Below, piece by piece: positions 18,113 to 25,485 of a DNA stretch of 28,394 nucleotides. Each line of letters starts with the position of its first letter. Positions within the stretch are counted from its first letter, which is position 1. The stretch spans positions 1-28,394 of IMG/VR virus record IMGVR_UViG_3300028392_000239, one strand, 5' to 3'. The notes beneath the pieces were generated by a model. It made no database searches. It was not told the DNA's origin and saw only the letters and a program-made list of their open reading frames with translations. This DNA comes from a virus. Position numbers and translations under genes: made by a program.

Positions 18113-19714
18113 ATGTCAGATATACAAATAGGTCAATTACCATTAACAACATCAATGTATGATGCATCTCAGTTGCCTATAGAAACAGCCAATGTCACAT
18201 ATAAAATATATGGTACATCTATCAAAGATTATGTAACTAGCCTGGCTTTTTTAAATTCGGCTGGTAATGTAACGGCAGCAAACTTGGTCACTGCCGGGAA
18301 TGTATACTCGGGCAATTTGGTAGTTGCTGATAAAATTTATGGCGCCTTATCAGTGGCTACCCAACTGGGAATAACACGCACAGGTACGCTTGGTGTTTTA
18401 GCAGTCGCAGGTAATGTCACCGCAGGTAATGTTGCCAGCACACAAGTACAGGCCGACACAGCAATTTTTGAAGACCTATACGGAACCTTACAAACAGTCA
18501 GTCAACCAATGGTTACCAGTGTTGGTACACTTACGGGTATATCTGTCAATGGTGATGCAGTATTATCTGGTGGTACTGGTTCGAGCAGTAGTTCAACTGG
18601 TGCATTGGTTGTTGTAGGTGGTGTTGGGGTCAGTGGAGATCTCAATGTTGATGGCTATATAAAAACTCCTACACCGACCCTTGACAGCAATAGCACACAG
18701 GTAGCGACCACAGAATGGGTAAAAACTTATGCAACAGTCAAAGCAGATCTAAACAGTCCAAATTTTACAGGATTGCCTACATTTCCGGAAGGCACCGTGG
18801 CAACCACTCAAACACCGGGGACCAGCAATAGCAAATTGGCCACAACAGAATTTGTCAATGAGGCCAATGTTGGTTTAGCCAACAGAGTCAACTATCTTTT
18901 GAGTTCCAAAGCTCCGCTGACTAATCCATCATTTAGTGGCAATGTCACTGGTATAACCAAACTCATGGTAGGATTAGGTTTGGTTGATAATACCAACGAT
19001 GCCAGCAAACCGGTCAGCGCACCCACACTGTCCGCACTAAACTTAAAAGCAAATATAGCCAGTCCCACATTTACAGGTACAGTGACATTGCCCGCCAATA
19101 CCGTGGCCACAACACAACCGGCTGGCACATCAAACACAGCAGTGGCCACCACATCTTTTGTAACCACTGCATTGGCATCGGCGGTTCCTACTGGTACTGT
19201 CCTAATGTGGCCCAGCACCAGTGCTCCAAGCGGCTATTTGATATGTACTGGTAGCGCGATCAATAGGACAACCTTTGCGTCACTGTTTTCGGTAATTGGT
19301 ACAACGTTTGGCGTAGGCGATAATAGCACAACATTTAATCTTCCAAATTTTACAAATCGTATGCCTTACGGTACTGGTAGTTCGGTATCCGTTGGTTCTA
19401 CTGGAGGTAGCAAAGATTCTGTAGCGATAGCTCATTCTCATACTATTAGTGGAACTGCCAACCAAGTAGATCTTGACCACAATCACAATGAGTCGTTTGC
19501 TGGTCCAGATTTTAACGCCGGCCCTGTGGCAGCACGTTTAAATGTTACTGGTACACAACCTGTAACTGGCGGCATGAATCAAAATAGATTTCATAGTCAT
19601 ACTGTCAGTGGCACTACAGATACTGGTAAAGATCTTAGCGGATCCGACTTGGCGGGCGGCACAGGCCAAAACTTACCACCGTATCTGGGCATTAACTTCA
19701 TAATAAAGACCTAA
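18113..19714 (+). CDS. Short tail fibre / tail collar protein (gp12-like C-terminus)
   Basis: The 533-residue fibre-like protein starts MSDIQIGQLPLTTSMYDASQ. Residues about 190-355 hold repeated phage-fibre units ending in VATTEWV, LATTEFV and VATTSFV. Residues about 360-421 form a phage tail collar domain: TGTVLMWPSTSAPSGYLIC, then TFNLPNFTNRMPYG. The C-terminus has three His-x-His pairs (441-443, 456-458, 494-496) and ends LPPYLGINFIIKT. In T4 gp12 and gp37, His-x-His pairs bind zinc or iron along the trimer axis, so metal binding is expected by analogy. AAGGA lies nine bases before the ATG, under a late-promoter-like motif. Likely role: trimeric fibre on the baseplate that contacts the cell surface. 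Which T4 fibre it replaces cannot be told. Confidence 0.85.
   Translation: MSDIQIGQLPLTTSMYDASQLPIETANVTYKIYGTSIKDYVTSLAFLNSAGNVTAANLVTAGNVYSGNLVVADKIYGALSVATQLGITRTGTLGVLAVAGNVTAGNVASTQVQADTAIFEDLYGTLQTVSQPMVTSVGTLTGISVNGDAVLSGGTGSSSSSTGALVVVGGVGVSGDLNVDGYIKTPTPTLDSNSTQVATTEWVKTYATVKADLNSPNFTGLPTFPEGTVATTQTPGTSNSKLATTEFVNEANVGLANRVNYLLSSKAPLTNPSFSGNVTGITKLMVGLGLVDNTNDASKPVSAPTLSALNLKANIASPTFTGTVTLPANTVATTQPAGTSNTAVATTSFVTTALASAVPTGTVLMWPSTSAPSGYLICTGSAINRTTFASLFSVIGTTFGVGDNSTTFNLPNFTNRMPYGTGSSVSVGSTGGSKDSVAIAHSHTISGTANQVDLDHNHNESFAGPDFNAGPVAARLNVTGTQPVTGGMNQNRFHSHTVSGTTDTGKDLSGSDLAGGTGQNLPPYLGINFIIKT
19058..19074 (+). repeat. 17-bp fibre-repeat sequence, copy in the 533-aa gene
   Basis: GCCAGTCCCACATTTAC occurs here and twice in the 703-aa fibre gene (21531-21547 and 21855-21871). 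It encodes the start of the ASPTFTGT fibre unit in the same reading frame each time. Confidence 0.85.
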
Positions 19715-19722
19715 AAAACCAT

Positions 19723-19730
19723 GATAAATA
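19723..19730 (+). promoter_or_regulatory. Late promoter GATAAATA
   Basis: GATAAATA lies shortly after the stop of the 533-aa gene. It ends 20 bases before the ATG at 19751, in line with the 18-22 bases seen at the other late-promoter motifs. This position argues that the in-frame ATG at 19721 is not the start for transcripts made here. Confidence 0.55.
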
Positions 19731-19750
19731 ATGAAACAACGGACAAAAAC

Positions 19751-20437
19751 ATGCAAGATAACACCCCAGAGAATCAACAACCTCCTGCAGATGATGTAGG
19801 AAGTCTATATGTTCAAGGTCATATCAAGATTCACGATCCCAAAACTGGAGAAGTTTTTGTTGATAAACGCAACGCCATTCACTACGAAAACATCAGTGAA
19901 GCCATTGCCTACAGCTTGGCCAACAAAGGACAAAGCTATATCTACGAAATGCACTTTGGCAATGGCGGCACCAATGTGGATCCCACTGGTGTTATTAATT
20001 ATTTGCCCAGCAACACCACCACACAAAATGCCAACTTGTACAGTCCAACATTTTTTAAAATTGTGGACAATACGGCCACAGCCAACCCAGATCCTATCAA
20101 TAACCGGATAGAAGTTAGACATATACCAGGACAAATCTACACAGACCTAGTGATCACTTGTTTGTTGGACTACGGTGAGCCTGCGACACAGGCCGCATTT
20201 GACAACAGTGTGAATCTTGACAGTGAGTTTGTGTTTGATGAATTGGGACTAAAAGCTCGCAGTACCGATGGCACCGAAAGTTCGTTTAATAATACCACTG
20301 GTGTATATACTGCATCAACTGGTAAATTGTTGACACACGTGGTTTTCCATCCAGTACAAAAAGCCCTAAACCGTCTTATTCAAATTGATTATACTGTACG
20401 AATTCAAACATTGACCAATTTAAGTAGCATAGGATAA
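19751..20437 (+). CDS. Conserved-looking virion protein of unknown function
   Basis: The protein is 228 residues from the ATG at 19751, or 238 from 19721. I chose 19751 because it has CGGA seven bases upstream and lies 20 bases after a GATAAATA promoter; the 19721 ATG would precede or overlap that promoter. The N-terminal 20 residues are polar and acidic (MQDNTPENQQPPADDVG) and look disordered. The rest is a mixed beta-rich sequence with VQGHIKIHDPKTGEVFVDKR, IYEMHFGNGGTNVDPTG and IQIDYTVRIQTL. There are no membrane segments or signal peptide, and I recognise no catalytic motif. It sits between two fibre genes and its stop lies in the ribosome site of the next gene. A structural or fibre-attachment role is inferred only from that context. 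Confidence 0.75.
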   Translation: MQDNTPENQQPPADDVGSLYVQGHIKIHDPKTGEVFVDKRNAIHYENISEAIAYSLANKGQSYIYEMHFGNGGTNVDPTGVINYLPSNTTTQNANLYSPTFFKIVDNTATANPDPINNRIEVRHIPGQIYTDLVITCLLDYGEPATQAAFDNSVNLDSEFVFDELGLKARSTDGTESSFNNTTGVYTASTGKLLTHVVFHPVQKALNRLIQIDYTVRIQTLTNLSSIG

Positions 20438-20441
20438 CAAT

Positions 20442-22553
20442 ATGAGCTACAGCATCCTTAGAACCAATGGAACAGTTGCAGCCACAGTACCTGATGGCGA
20501 ATACAACAACACTAGTACTAGTCTAACATTAGTAGGACAAAATTTTGTTGGTTATGGCGAATATCTACAAAGTGATCTGGTCAAGATCATGGAAAATTTT
20601 GCTGCCAATCAAGCACCACAGAATCCCAGTGTCGGCCAACTTTGGTTCAATACCAGTACTAAAAAACTTGCTGTATATGCTTCGTCAACACCTGCCACCT
20701 GGAAAAATTTATCTACCATCATAGTTGGAACCAATACACCAACCTCAGCATTGACCGCAGGTGATCTATTTTTTAATACCATAACGGACCAGCTATCTGC
20801 TTACAATGGAAGTAACTGGGCAGTGATAGGACCTGTGTATACCAAAGCACAAGGCATTACTGGTGCAGTACCATTGACAGTAACTGATAACGCCAGTAAC
20901 ACACACAATACTCTTTCGTTCAAAATAGGAAACATACCTTTTGCCATATGGAACAAAGATGCCCAATTCCAATCTGATGGCAACATAGCTGGATTCACAA
21001 CAATCAAATCTGGATTGAATATCAACAGTTCGTATTCTGGAACAACCTATTACGGAACAGCCAGCAATGCTGATGCTCTAAACAATATTCCGGCAACAAA
21101 TTTTGTACGCAAAGATCAAAATGAAACAATGTCGGGTAATCTTGCTGTCAACAACGACAATGGTCTTTGGTTGGGCTCGGCCCTGAGTCTACGCATTACC
21201 ACAGAGCCTTTGACCCGAAATGTCAGTATATACAATAGTCAAGAAGGTGCCGACTTTACGCTGGTAGGAACTCGTTCCGGTTCACCGGTCACAATGCTGA
21301 CAGCAGATGCCTCTTCGGGATTGATTACAGTCTATGCTGATCCCACAGACAGTCTGGGTATCGCTACCAAGAACTATGTAGATACAAATCTCACAGCAGT
21401 AAATGACGCTCAATCTGCGGCATTGATTTCCAATGTTGGTGCAATAAACAGTACCTTGGGAATGTTGACAGGTGAAATTAATGATGTCAGTGTATATGCA
21501 CAGAATGTAAACGCTATCAAGTCCAATATTGCCAGTCCCACATTTACAGGGACTCCGGCAGCACCCACAGCCACACCAGGGACCAATACCACACAGTTGG
21601 CAACCACAGCCTTTGTATTTGAAGCCAATGCTGGTGTTTACAATTCATTGATTGATGTAACTACGGCCATTACCAATAACATCGTATCCAACTATGCTCC
21701 ATTGGTAAGTCCCACTTTGAGTGGCACTCCACGTTCGGTTACTGCAACTGCCAATACCAATACCACGCAAATTGCTACCACAGCCTTTGTGACAGTGGCA
21801 GTTACCAATGCCAATGCCAATGTGACCACGGCCCTGGCCACCAAGAGCACTATAGCCAGTCCCACATTTACGGGTACTCCGGCAGCACCTACCGCTGCTA
21901 TCACAGCCAATACCACACAGTTGGCAACCACTGCTTTTGTTCACAATTTGTTCCCTCGTGGTATTGTTCTAATGTGGTCGGGTGCGATTGCAGATATTCC
22001 ATATGGCTGGGCGTTATGCAATGGGGCCAATGGTACACCCAACATGGTCGACCGTTTTGTGGTCGGTGCCGGCGGCACCTATGTTGTGGCAGCCTCAGGT
22101 GGCGGATCAGCAGTCACAGTTTCAACCGCCACAGCAGGTTCGCACAATCATGGCGGTACAGTAAGTGGAACATCGTTAACACTTAATCAAATGCCACCGC
22201 ACACACACGATTTCTACGATGTTTATGGTATTTGGGGAGATCAACCCGGCAACTACAACCTAGTTGGTGGTACCCCCACATATCCCGGTGGCGCTTCGCC
22301 TGCTTGGTATTCTGGATTAAAAGATGTTGATGGCAATTTTGTCGCCCCATACTTTTACTACAGCAATGCCACAGATGGCGACTATGACGGTGGCGCCTAC
22401 GCATTTAAAAATAGAACCCTACAGAACACCGGTGGCGACAGCCAATCGCACAATCATACCATTTCATCTGACGGAACGCACTCACATAGTATATCTGTGC
22501 CAGCAGTCTTACCTTCATATTATGCCATTTGCTATATTATGAAAACCGTATAA
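20442..22553 (+). CDS. Tail fibre/collar protein with N-terminal module shared with the 504-aa fibre
   Basis: 703 residues. The N-terminal 130 (DGEYNNTSTSLTLVGQNF, FAANQAPQNPSVGQLWFNT, GSNWAVIGP) match the N-terminus of the 504-residue protein two genes on, so both may dock at the same virion site. The middle has DPTDSLGIATKNYVD, then three fibre repeats ending in ATTAFV. Residues about 505-545 are a tail collar domain (RGIVLMWSGAIADIPYGW, CNGANGTPNMVDRF). The C-terminus has four His-x-His pairs (568-570, 587-589, 670-672, 680-682), similar to metal-binding fibre tips, and Gly/Tyr/Asp-rich loops between them (about 590-665) that could be the receptor-binding part. AGGA lies seven bases before the ATG. 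Only four bases separate it from the preceding stop, so the genes share a transcript. A receptor-binding role is inferred. Confidence 0.85.
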   Translation: MSYSILRTNGTVAATVPDGEYNNTSTSLTLVGQNFVGYGEYLQSDLVKIMENFAANQAPQNPSVGQLWFNTSTKKLAVYASSTPATWKNLSTIIVGTNTPTSALTAGDLFFNTITDQLSAYNGSNWAVIGPVYTKAQGITGAVPLTVTDNASNTHNTLSFKIGNIPFAIWNKDAQFQSDGNIAGFTTIKSGLNINSSYSGTTYYGTASNADALNNIPATNFVRKDQNETMSGNLAVNNDNGLWLGSALSLRITTEPLTRNVSIYNSQEGADFTLVGTRSGSPVTMLTADASSGLITVYADPTDSLGIATKNYVDTNLTAVNDAQSAALISNVGAINSTLGMLTGEINDVSVYAQNVNAIKSNIASPTFTGTPAAPTATPGTNTTQLATTAFVFEANAGVYNSLIDVTTAITNNIVSNYAPLVSPTLSGTPRSVTATANTNTTQIATTAFVTVAVTNANANVTTALATKSTIASPTFTGTPAAPTAAITANTTQLATTAFVHNLFPRGIVLMWSGAIADIPYGWALCNGANGTPNMVDRFVVGAGGTYVVAASGGGSAVTVSTATAGSHNHGGTVSGTSLTLNQMPPHTHDFYDVYGIWGDQPGNYNLVGGTPTYPGGASPAWYSGLKDVDGNFVAPYFYYSNATDGDYDGGAYAFKNRTLQNTGGDSQSHNHTISSDGTHSHSISVPAVLPSYYAICYIMKTV
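21531..21931 (+). repeat. 324-bp spaced near-identical direct repeats in the fibre gene
   Basis: Two blocks repeat at exactly 324 bp (108 codons). GCCAGTCCCACATTTAC occurs at 21531-21547 and 21855-21871, and a 25-bp identical stretch that starts CCAATACCACACAGTTGG occurs at 21583-21607 and 21907-21931. A more diverged third unit lies between them at 21757-21781. All encode ASPTFTGTPAAPT...TTQLATTAFV-type fibre repeats. Confidence 0.85.
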
Positions 22554-22559
22554 AAACAT

Positions 22560-22567
22560 CATAAATA
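22560..22567 (+). promoter_or_regulatory. Late promoter CATAAATA
   Basis: CATAAATA fits the NATAAATA late core and lies in the 36-base gap after the 703-aa gene. It ends 22 bases before the next ATG, with a GGAG ribosome site (22578-22581) in the implied leader. Confidence 0.6.
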
Positions 22568-22589
22568 AAACAAACTCGGAGTTTTCGGA

Positions 22590-24104
22590 ATGCCATATAA
22601 TTTATCACTAACAAATAACACTGGACTGACCACTTTGGCAGATGGTACATATGATAATACCAGTACCAGCTTGACTTTGGTTGGCAAAAATTACCCCGGG
22701 TATGGTAGATTTTTAAACGAGAATCTCATTTACTTGTTAGAAAACTTTGCAAACGGCATTGCCCCGGCTTATGCTCTACCTGGGCAATTATGGTGGGACA
22801 GCAATGCTGGAGTACTCAAAGTCAATGCCGGTGCAGACACCACCACTGCTTTTTGGAAACAATTGGCTTCTGGTGTCAGCGGCAGTACTGCTCCAGCCAG
22901 TCCAGCCATTGGTGATCTTTGGTGGAATACCGGTACCAGCCAACTGAACGTGTACAGTGGTAATAAATGGGTCGTTATTGGTCCAGCTTTTACAGCCTCA
23001 ACTGGCCAAACCGGTGCGCTAGCAGATCTTGTTGTTGGTACAACAGGCGGTGTATCAAGTTCGCACGTGGTTGTCAAGTTCATGATTGCTGGCAAAGTGT
23101 CGGCAATTTTAAGTACAGACCCTGCATTTGTTCCGGAAGTGGCTCGTACTGATACTGATCTTGCTGGCTTCTCTACAATCTACCCTGGTTTCAATTTGAA
23201 TACCACGCTGTCACCTAATCTGGTTTACTACGGTGATTCAAACAGTGCATTGAACTTGAAAATTGGTGGTGTTCTTGTACCATCATCCAGTTTCTTACGC
23301 AGTGACGTATCTGTTCCAATTCTTAATAAACTTCAAGTCGAAAGCTCGTTGGGCATTGAAATTGGTACGGCCATAGATGGCAATGCACGTTTGGATATCA
23401 GCGGTGGGGATGACTTTAGAATAACATCAACTCAATCCGGCGCCGACACAGTTTTTTATGTCAACAAAACTGTGGGTGGACTTACTGAGGTGTTACGTCT
23501 TGATGGCGCCACAGGTTTACCATTATTACAATCGGATCCTTCAGCGGCCCTGGGCATTGCCACAAAACAATACGTTGACTCGGTGGCCAACGTTACCATT
23601 ATTCCACGTTCAAATGCCACAGTCAGCACCGGCTATTCATTGGGCAGTTCCACAAAATGGTATAGCAATGTTTGGGCATACACATTCCGAGGAATTGCAA
23701 GTACAGCCAAATACGCTGACTTGGCAGAAAAATATACCACAGATCAAGAATACCAAGCCGGAACTGTTGTTTGTGTAGGCGGAGAAGCCGAAGTTACAGC
23801 CTGTAGACTAAATACTATACCGATCGGTGTTGTCAGTGAGCATCCTGCTTATCTAATGAACGAAGGTGCACCAGGGCAGGCCATAGCACTAAAAGGACGA
23901 GTTCCTGTAAGAGTTCTAGGCGCGATTACCAAAGGCGACGGCCTAACAGCCGGACCAGATGGTAATGCAGTTGGTGTTTACAGTGAACCCAATGCACCCT
24001 ATATTGATTCCACATATACACCATATATTGCTCGCAGATTTGCAGTAGCACTTGAATCCAATGATAACGAAGATTCTAAACTGGTAGAATGTGTTATATT
24101 ATAA
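22590..24104 (+). CDS. Tail fibre protein with shared docking module and YADLAEKY-type C-terminus
   Basis: 504 residues. Residues 1-150 (DGTYDNTSTSLTLVGKNYPG, ENFANGIAPAYALPGQLWWD, GNKWVVIGPAFTASTGQTG) are paralogous to the start of the 703-residue fibre. The middle has a DFRITSTQSGADTVFYVN segment and DPSAALGIATKQYVDS, a common fibre unit. Residues about 360-504 hold STKWYSNVWAYTFRG, YADLAEKYTTDQEYQAGTVV, IGVVSEHPAYLMNEG and AIALKGRVPVRVLG. This C-terminal domain is widespread in phage fibres and is sometimes annotated peptidase G2-like (intramolecular chaperone, self-cleaving). I see the similarity but cannot confirm catalytic residues. GGAG lies eight bases before the ATG under a CATAAATA promoter. 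It differs from its paralogue in lacking a collar domain and His-x-His pairs. Confidence 0.8.
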   Translation: MPYNLSLTNNTGLTTLADGTYDNTSTSLTLVGKNYPGYGRFLNENLIYLLENFANGIAPAYALPGQLWWDSNAGVLKVNAGADTTTAFWKQLASGVSGSTAPASPAIGDLWWNTGTSQLNVYSGNKWVVIGPAFTASTGQTGALADLVVGTTGGVSSSHVVVKFMIAGKVSAILSTDPAFVPEVARTDTDLAGFSTIYPGFNLNTTLSPNLVYYGDSNSALNLKIGGVLVPSSSFLRSDVSVPILNKLQVESSLGIEIGTAIDGNARLDISGGDDFRITSTQSGADTVFYVNKTVGGLTEVLRLDGATGLPLLQSDPSAALGIATKQYVDSVANVTIIPRSNATVSTGYSLGSSTKWYSNVWAYTFRGIASTAKYADLAEKYTTDQEYQAGTVVCVGGEAEVTACRLNTIPIGVVSEHPAYLMNEGAPGQAIALKGRVPVRVLGAITKGDGLTAGPDGNAVGVYSEPNAPYIDSTYTPYIARRFAVALESNDNEDSKLVECVIL

Positions 24105-24107
24105 ATA
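24100..24107 (+). promoter_or_regulatory. Late promoter TATAAATA (perfect T4 consensus)
   Basis: An exact TATAAATA that contains the stop codon (24102-24104) of the 504-aa fibre gene. It ends 19 bases before the next ATG, with AAGGA at 24115-24119. Confidence 0.75.
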
Positions 24108-24126
24108 TGCTATCAAGGAAAAATAA

Positions 24127-25119
24127 ATGACTTATTCATCAGGCGGCCTAATACAATATGGCGACTATAACACTTATGCGTGGGGCACCACAGCTGGCGG
24201 CACTTATACTATACCAACCACACAGGTTAATCTAGCATACGTTTACGGCACCGGCTACGGCAGATACGGTTACGGACAAAGTACCAGCGCATTTGCACAA
24301 GTGTCTCAAGGCGCCACCATCACTGCTACTCAATGGTCTGGCCTGATTGACAAATTGAATCTGGCACTGAGTCATCAAAATCAAGCCAACATATCGCCGG
24401 CTGCTACCACGGTGACAGCCGGAACAACCATTCAGGCATGGGCCGGTATTACTTCGGGCGTTTCGACAGCCAACACACAGGCAGCCCTGGGTTCAGTAAC
24501 AAGTCGCTCAGCCGCAGGCAATACCACAGTAGCCGGAACAACAGGTTGGGGCGGCAGCACAAATCGTACTGGTCAGTTTACCATTACCATGACCTGGGCC
24601 AGCGGCGATGCCGCACGTTATTGGTGGAACGCTGGTGGTGCAATGGATCTGAGTGTCGGCCTAGCAACTGCAACAGGCACTTCACGCATTGTTGACTGGA
24701 ACAGTTTAACAAATAGCTGTGGTACTGTAAGAATTGCCTATAATACCACAACCAAGGCAGGTGGATCCGGTAGTACTACAACACTACTGAGCACAGCCGG
24801 CACCGGCGGATATTGGTTGGGCACCGCTATAGGTGGCGACCATCCTGGTACCACAACAGAACAGTTCAAACAATTGAGTCCAAATGCACCATACACTACC
24901 GACTATGTGGCAATTAATACAGAATTTTCGGGCACTGTTCAAAACGGTGCATACCCGGTAACGACCATTCGGGTAAAGTTGGTCAATACTTTTTCAAGTG
25001 CTTTCCAACAGACTGTGGGTTCAGTGCCTAACTTGTACTATAACTTGCAAAATCCTGCAGGTACTTATATCACTGGTATAACTGCGCCTACCATAGCCAC
25101 ATCGTTCGCAGATACCTAA
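24127..25119 (+). CDS. Probable virion structural protein, Gly/Thr/Tyr-rich, unknown function
   Basis: 330 residues. The N-terminal 90 contain YGTGYGRYGYGQST followed by VSQGATITATQWSGLIDKLN and LSHQNQ. I have the impression that this arrangement (a VYG-GYGQ turn, then an I-T-A-x-x-W helix) occurs in small structural proteins of marine T4-like phages, but no formal family comes to mind. The rest is rich in Gly, Thr, Ala and Ser, with no charged clusters, membrane segments or signal peptide. WWNAGGAMDLSVGLA and GTGGYWLGTAIGG look beta-rich. It has the best late promoter in the window and a clean AAGGA ribosome site, consistent with high late expression. It is the last gene before the region that starts with a host-type promoter. 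A structural role is inferred from composition and context. Confidence 0.75.
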   Translation: MTYSSGGLIQYGDYNTYAWGTTAGGTYTIPTTQVNLAYVYGTGYGRYGYGQSTSAFAQVSQGATITATQWSGLIDKLNLALSHQNQANISPAATTVTAGTTIQAWAGITSGVSTANTQAALGSVTSRSAAGNTTVAGTTGWGGSTNRTGQFTITMTWASGDAARYWWNAGGAMDLSVGLATATGTSRIVDWNSLTNSCGTVRIAYNTTTKAGGSGSTTTLLSTAGTGGYWLGTAIGGDHPGTTTEQFKQLSPNAPYTTDYVAINTEFSGTVQNGAYPVTTIRVKLVNTFSSAFQQTVGSVPNLYYNLQNPAGTYITGITAPTIATSFADT

Positions 25120-25170
25120 TCCATTCCATTTGACAACAGCACACCTGTCGTGTATACTGTTGGAATGGAT
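25119..25170 (+). repeat. Perfect 10-bp inverted repeat around promoter and start codon
   Basis: ATCCATTCCA (25119-25128) and TGGAATGGAT (25161-25170) are exact reverse complements separated by 32 bases. The right arm contains the ATG at 25165. Inside lies a second pair, CAACAG (25134-25139) and CTGTTG (25157-25162), which shares two bases with the right arm. In RNA read through from upstream this could form a hairpin over the start codon. As DNA it could be a two-half-site operator. Confidence 0.7.
25130..25158 (+). promoter_or_regulatory. Near-consensus sigma70 promoter
   Basis: TTGACA (25130-25135), 17-bp spacer, TATACT (25153-25158). Only one base differs from the full consensus and the spacing is optimal. 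It lies in the gap after the 330-aa gene. Transcription would start near 25164-25166, on or beside the ATG at 25165, so the message would be leaderless. This is a different promoter type from the NATAAATA motifs upstream. Confidence 0.7.
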
Positions 25171-25485
25171 ATTTCTAATCTTAAATCTATTGCTGATCTG
25201 GCGTTTGATCACGCCCAATTTCGTAAAACTCTACGCGAGCGTATTCAAGCCGAATTGGTCTTGGCACACAACGGTGGACTGTTCAAGATAACTCCTGAGC
25301 TGTTGGCATTTGTGGCCTATTGGCCCATACCAGAATTGTATTTGGAAGATATGTATGGTAACCCGGTTGAGGTGGATAGACAAGTATTCCTGGTGCAAGC
25401 ACAACAGCACTACCATTATGTCATGAATGCCTGGCACACAGAATTTGAAGAGAGCAAGCGGATCCGAAAGATTGCCAATGACTAA
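25165..25485 (+). CDS. Small protein of unknown function, first gene of the glycosyltransferase-like operon
   Basis: 106 residues from the ATG at 25165. A GTG at 25150 in the same frame would add five residues, but it lies across the -10 box. The sequence (FRKTLRERIQAELVLAHNGG, FKITPELLAFVAYWPIPELY, then YHYVMNAWHTEFEESKRIRK) looks mostly helical, with a charged C-terminus and no catalytic motif or membrane segment. I do not recognise the family. No ribosome site exists at a workable distance: GGA directly touches the ATG. Translation may therefore be leaderless from the promoter at 25130, or suppressed in read-through RNA by the hairpin at 25119-25170. Its last 8 bases overlap the next gene, so it may also act to couple translation of that gene. 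Confidence 0.75.
   Translation: MDISNLKSIADLAFDHAQFRKTLRERIQAELVLAHNGGLFKITPELLAFVAYWPIPELYLEDMYGNPVEVDRQVFLVQAQQHYHYVMNAWHTEFEESKRIRKIAND

Noticed and set aside
19809-20111. A 100-residue plus-strand frame inside the 228-aa gene
   Set aside because: Shadow of the real frame: no ribosome site, no recognisable motif, and the other frame has good start and promoter signals.
21692-21931. Val/Ala-rich minus-strand frame in the fibre repeats
   Set aside because: The Val/Ala richness comes from the reverse complement of the GCC/ACC-rich fibre repeat; no start signal.
21531-21931. CRISPR-like array
   Set aside because: The repeats are in frame within a fibre gene, unevenly spaced when all three units are counted, and encode a known fibre repeat.
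25150-25164. GTG start for the small gene at 25165
   Set aside because: It lies across the spacer and -10 box of the promoter, so transcripts from that promoter would not contain it.
25427-25477. Upstream start giving a longer first glycosyltransferase
   Set aside because: The added residues are encoded within the preceding gene, lack a ribosome site, and precede the typical Rossmann-like start MTKGCVVYAY.
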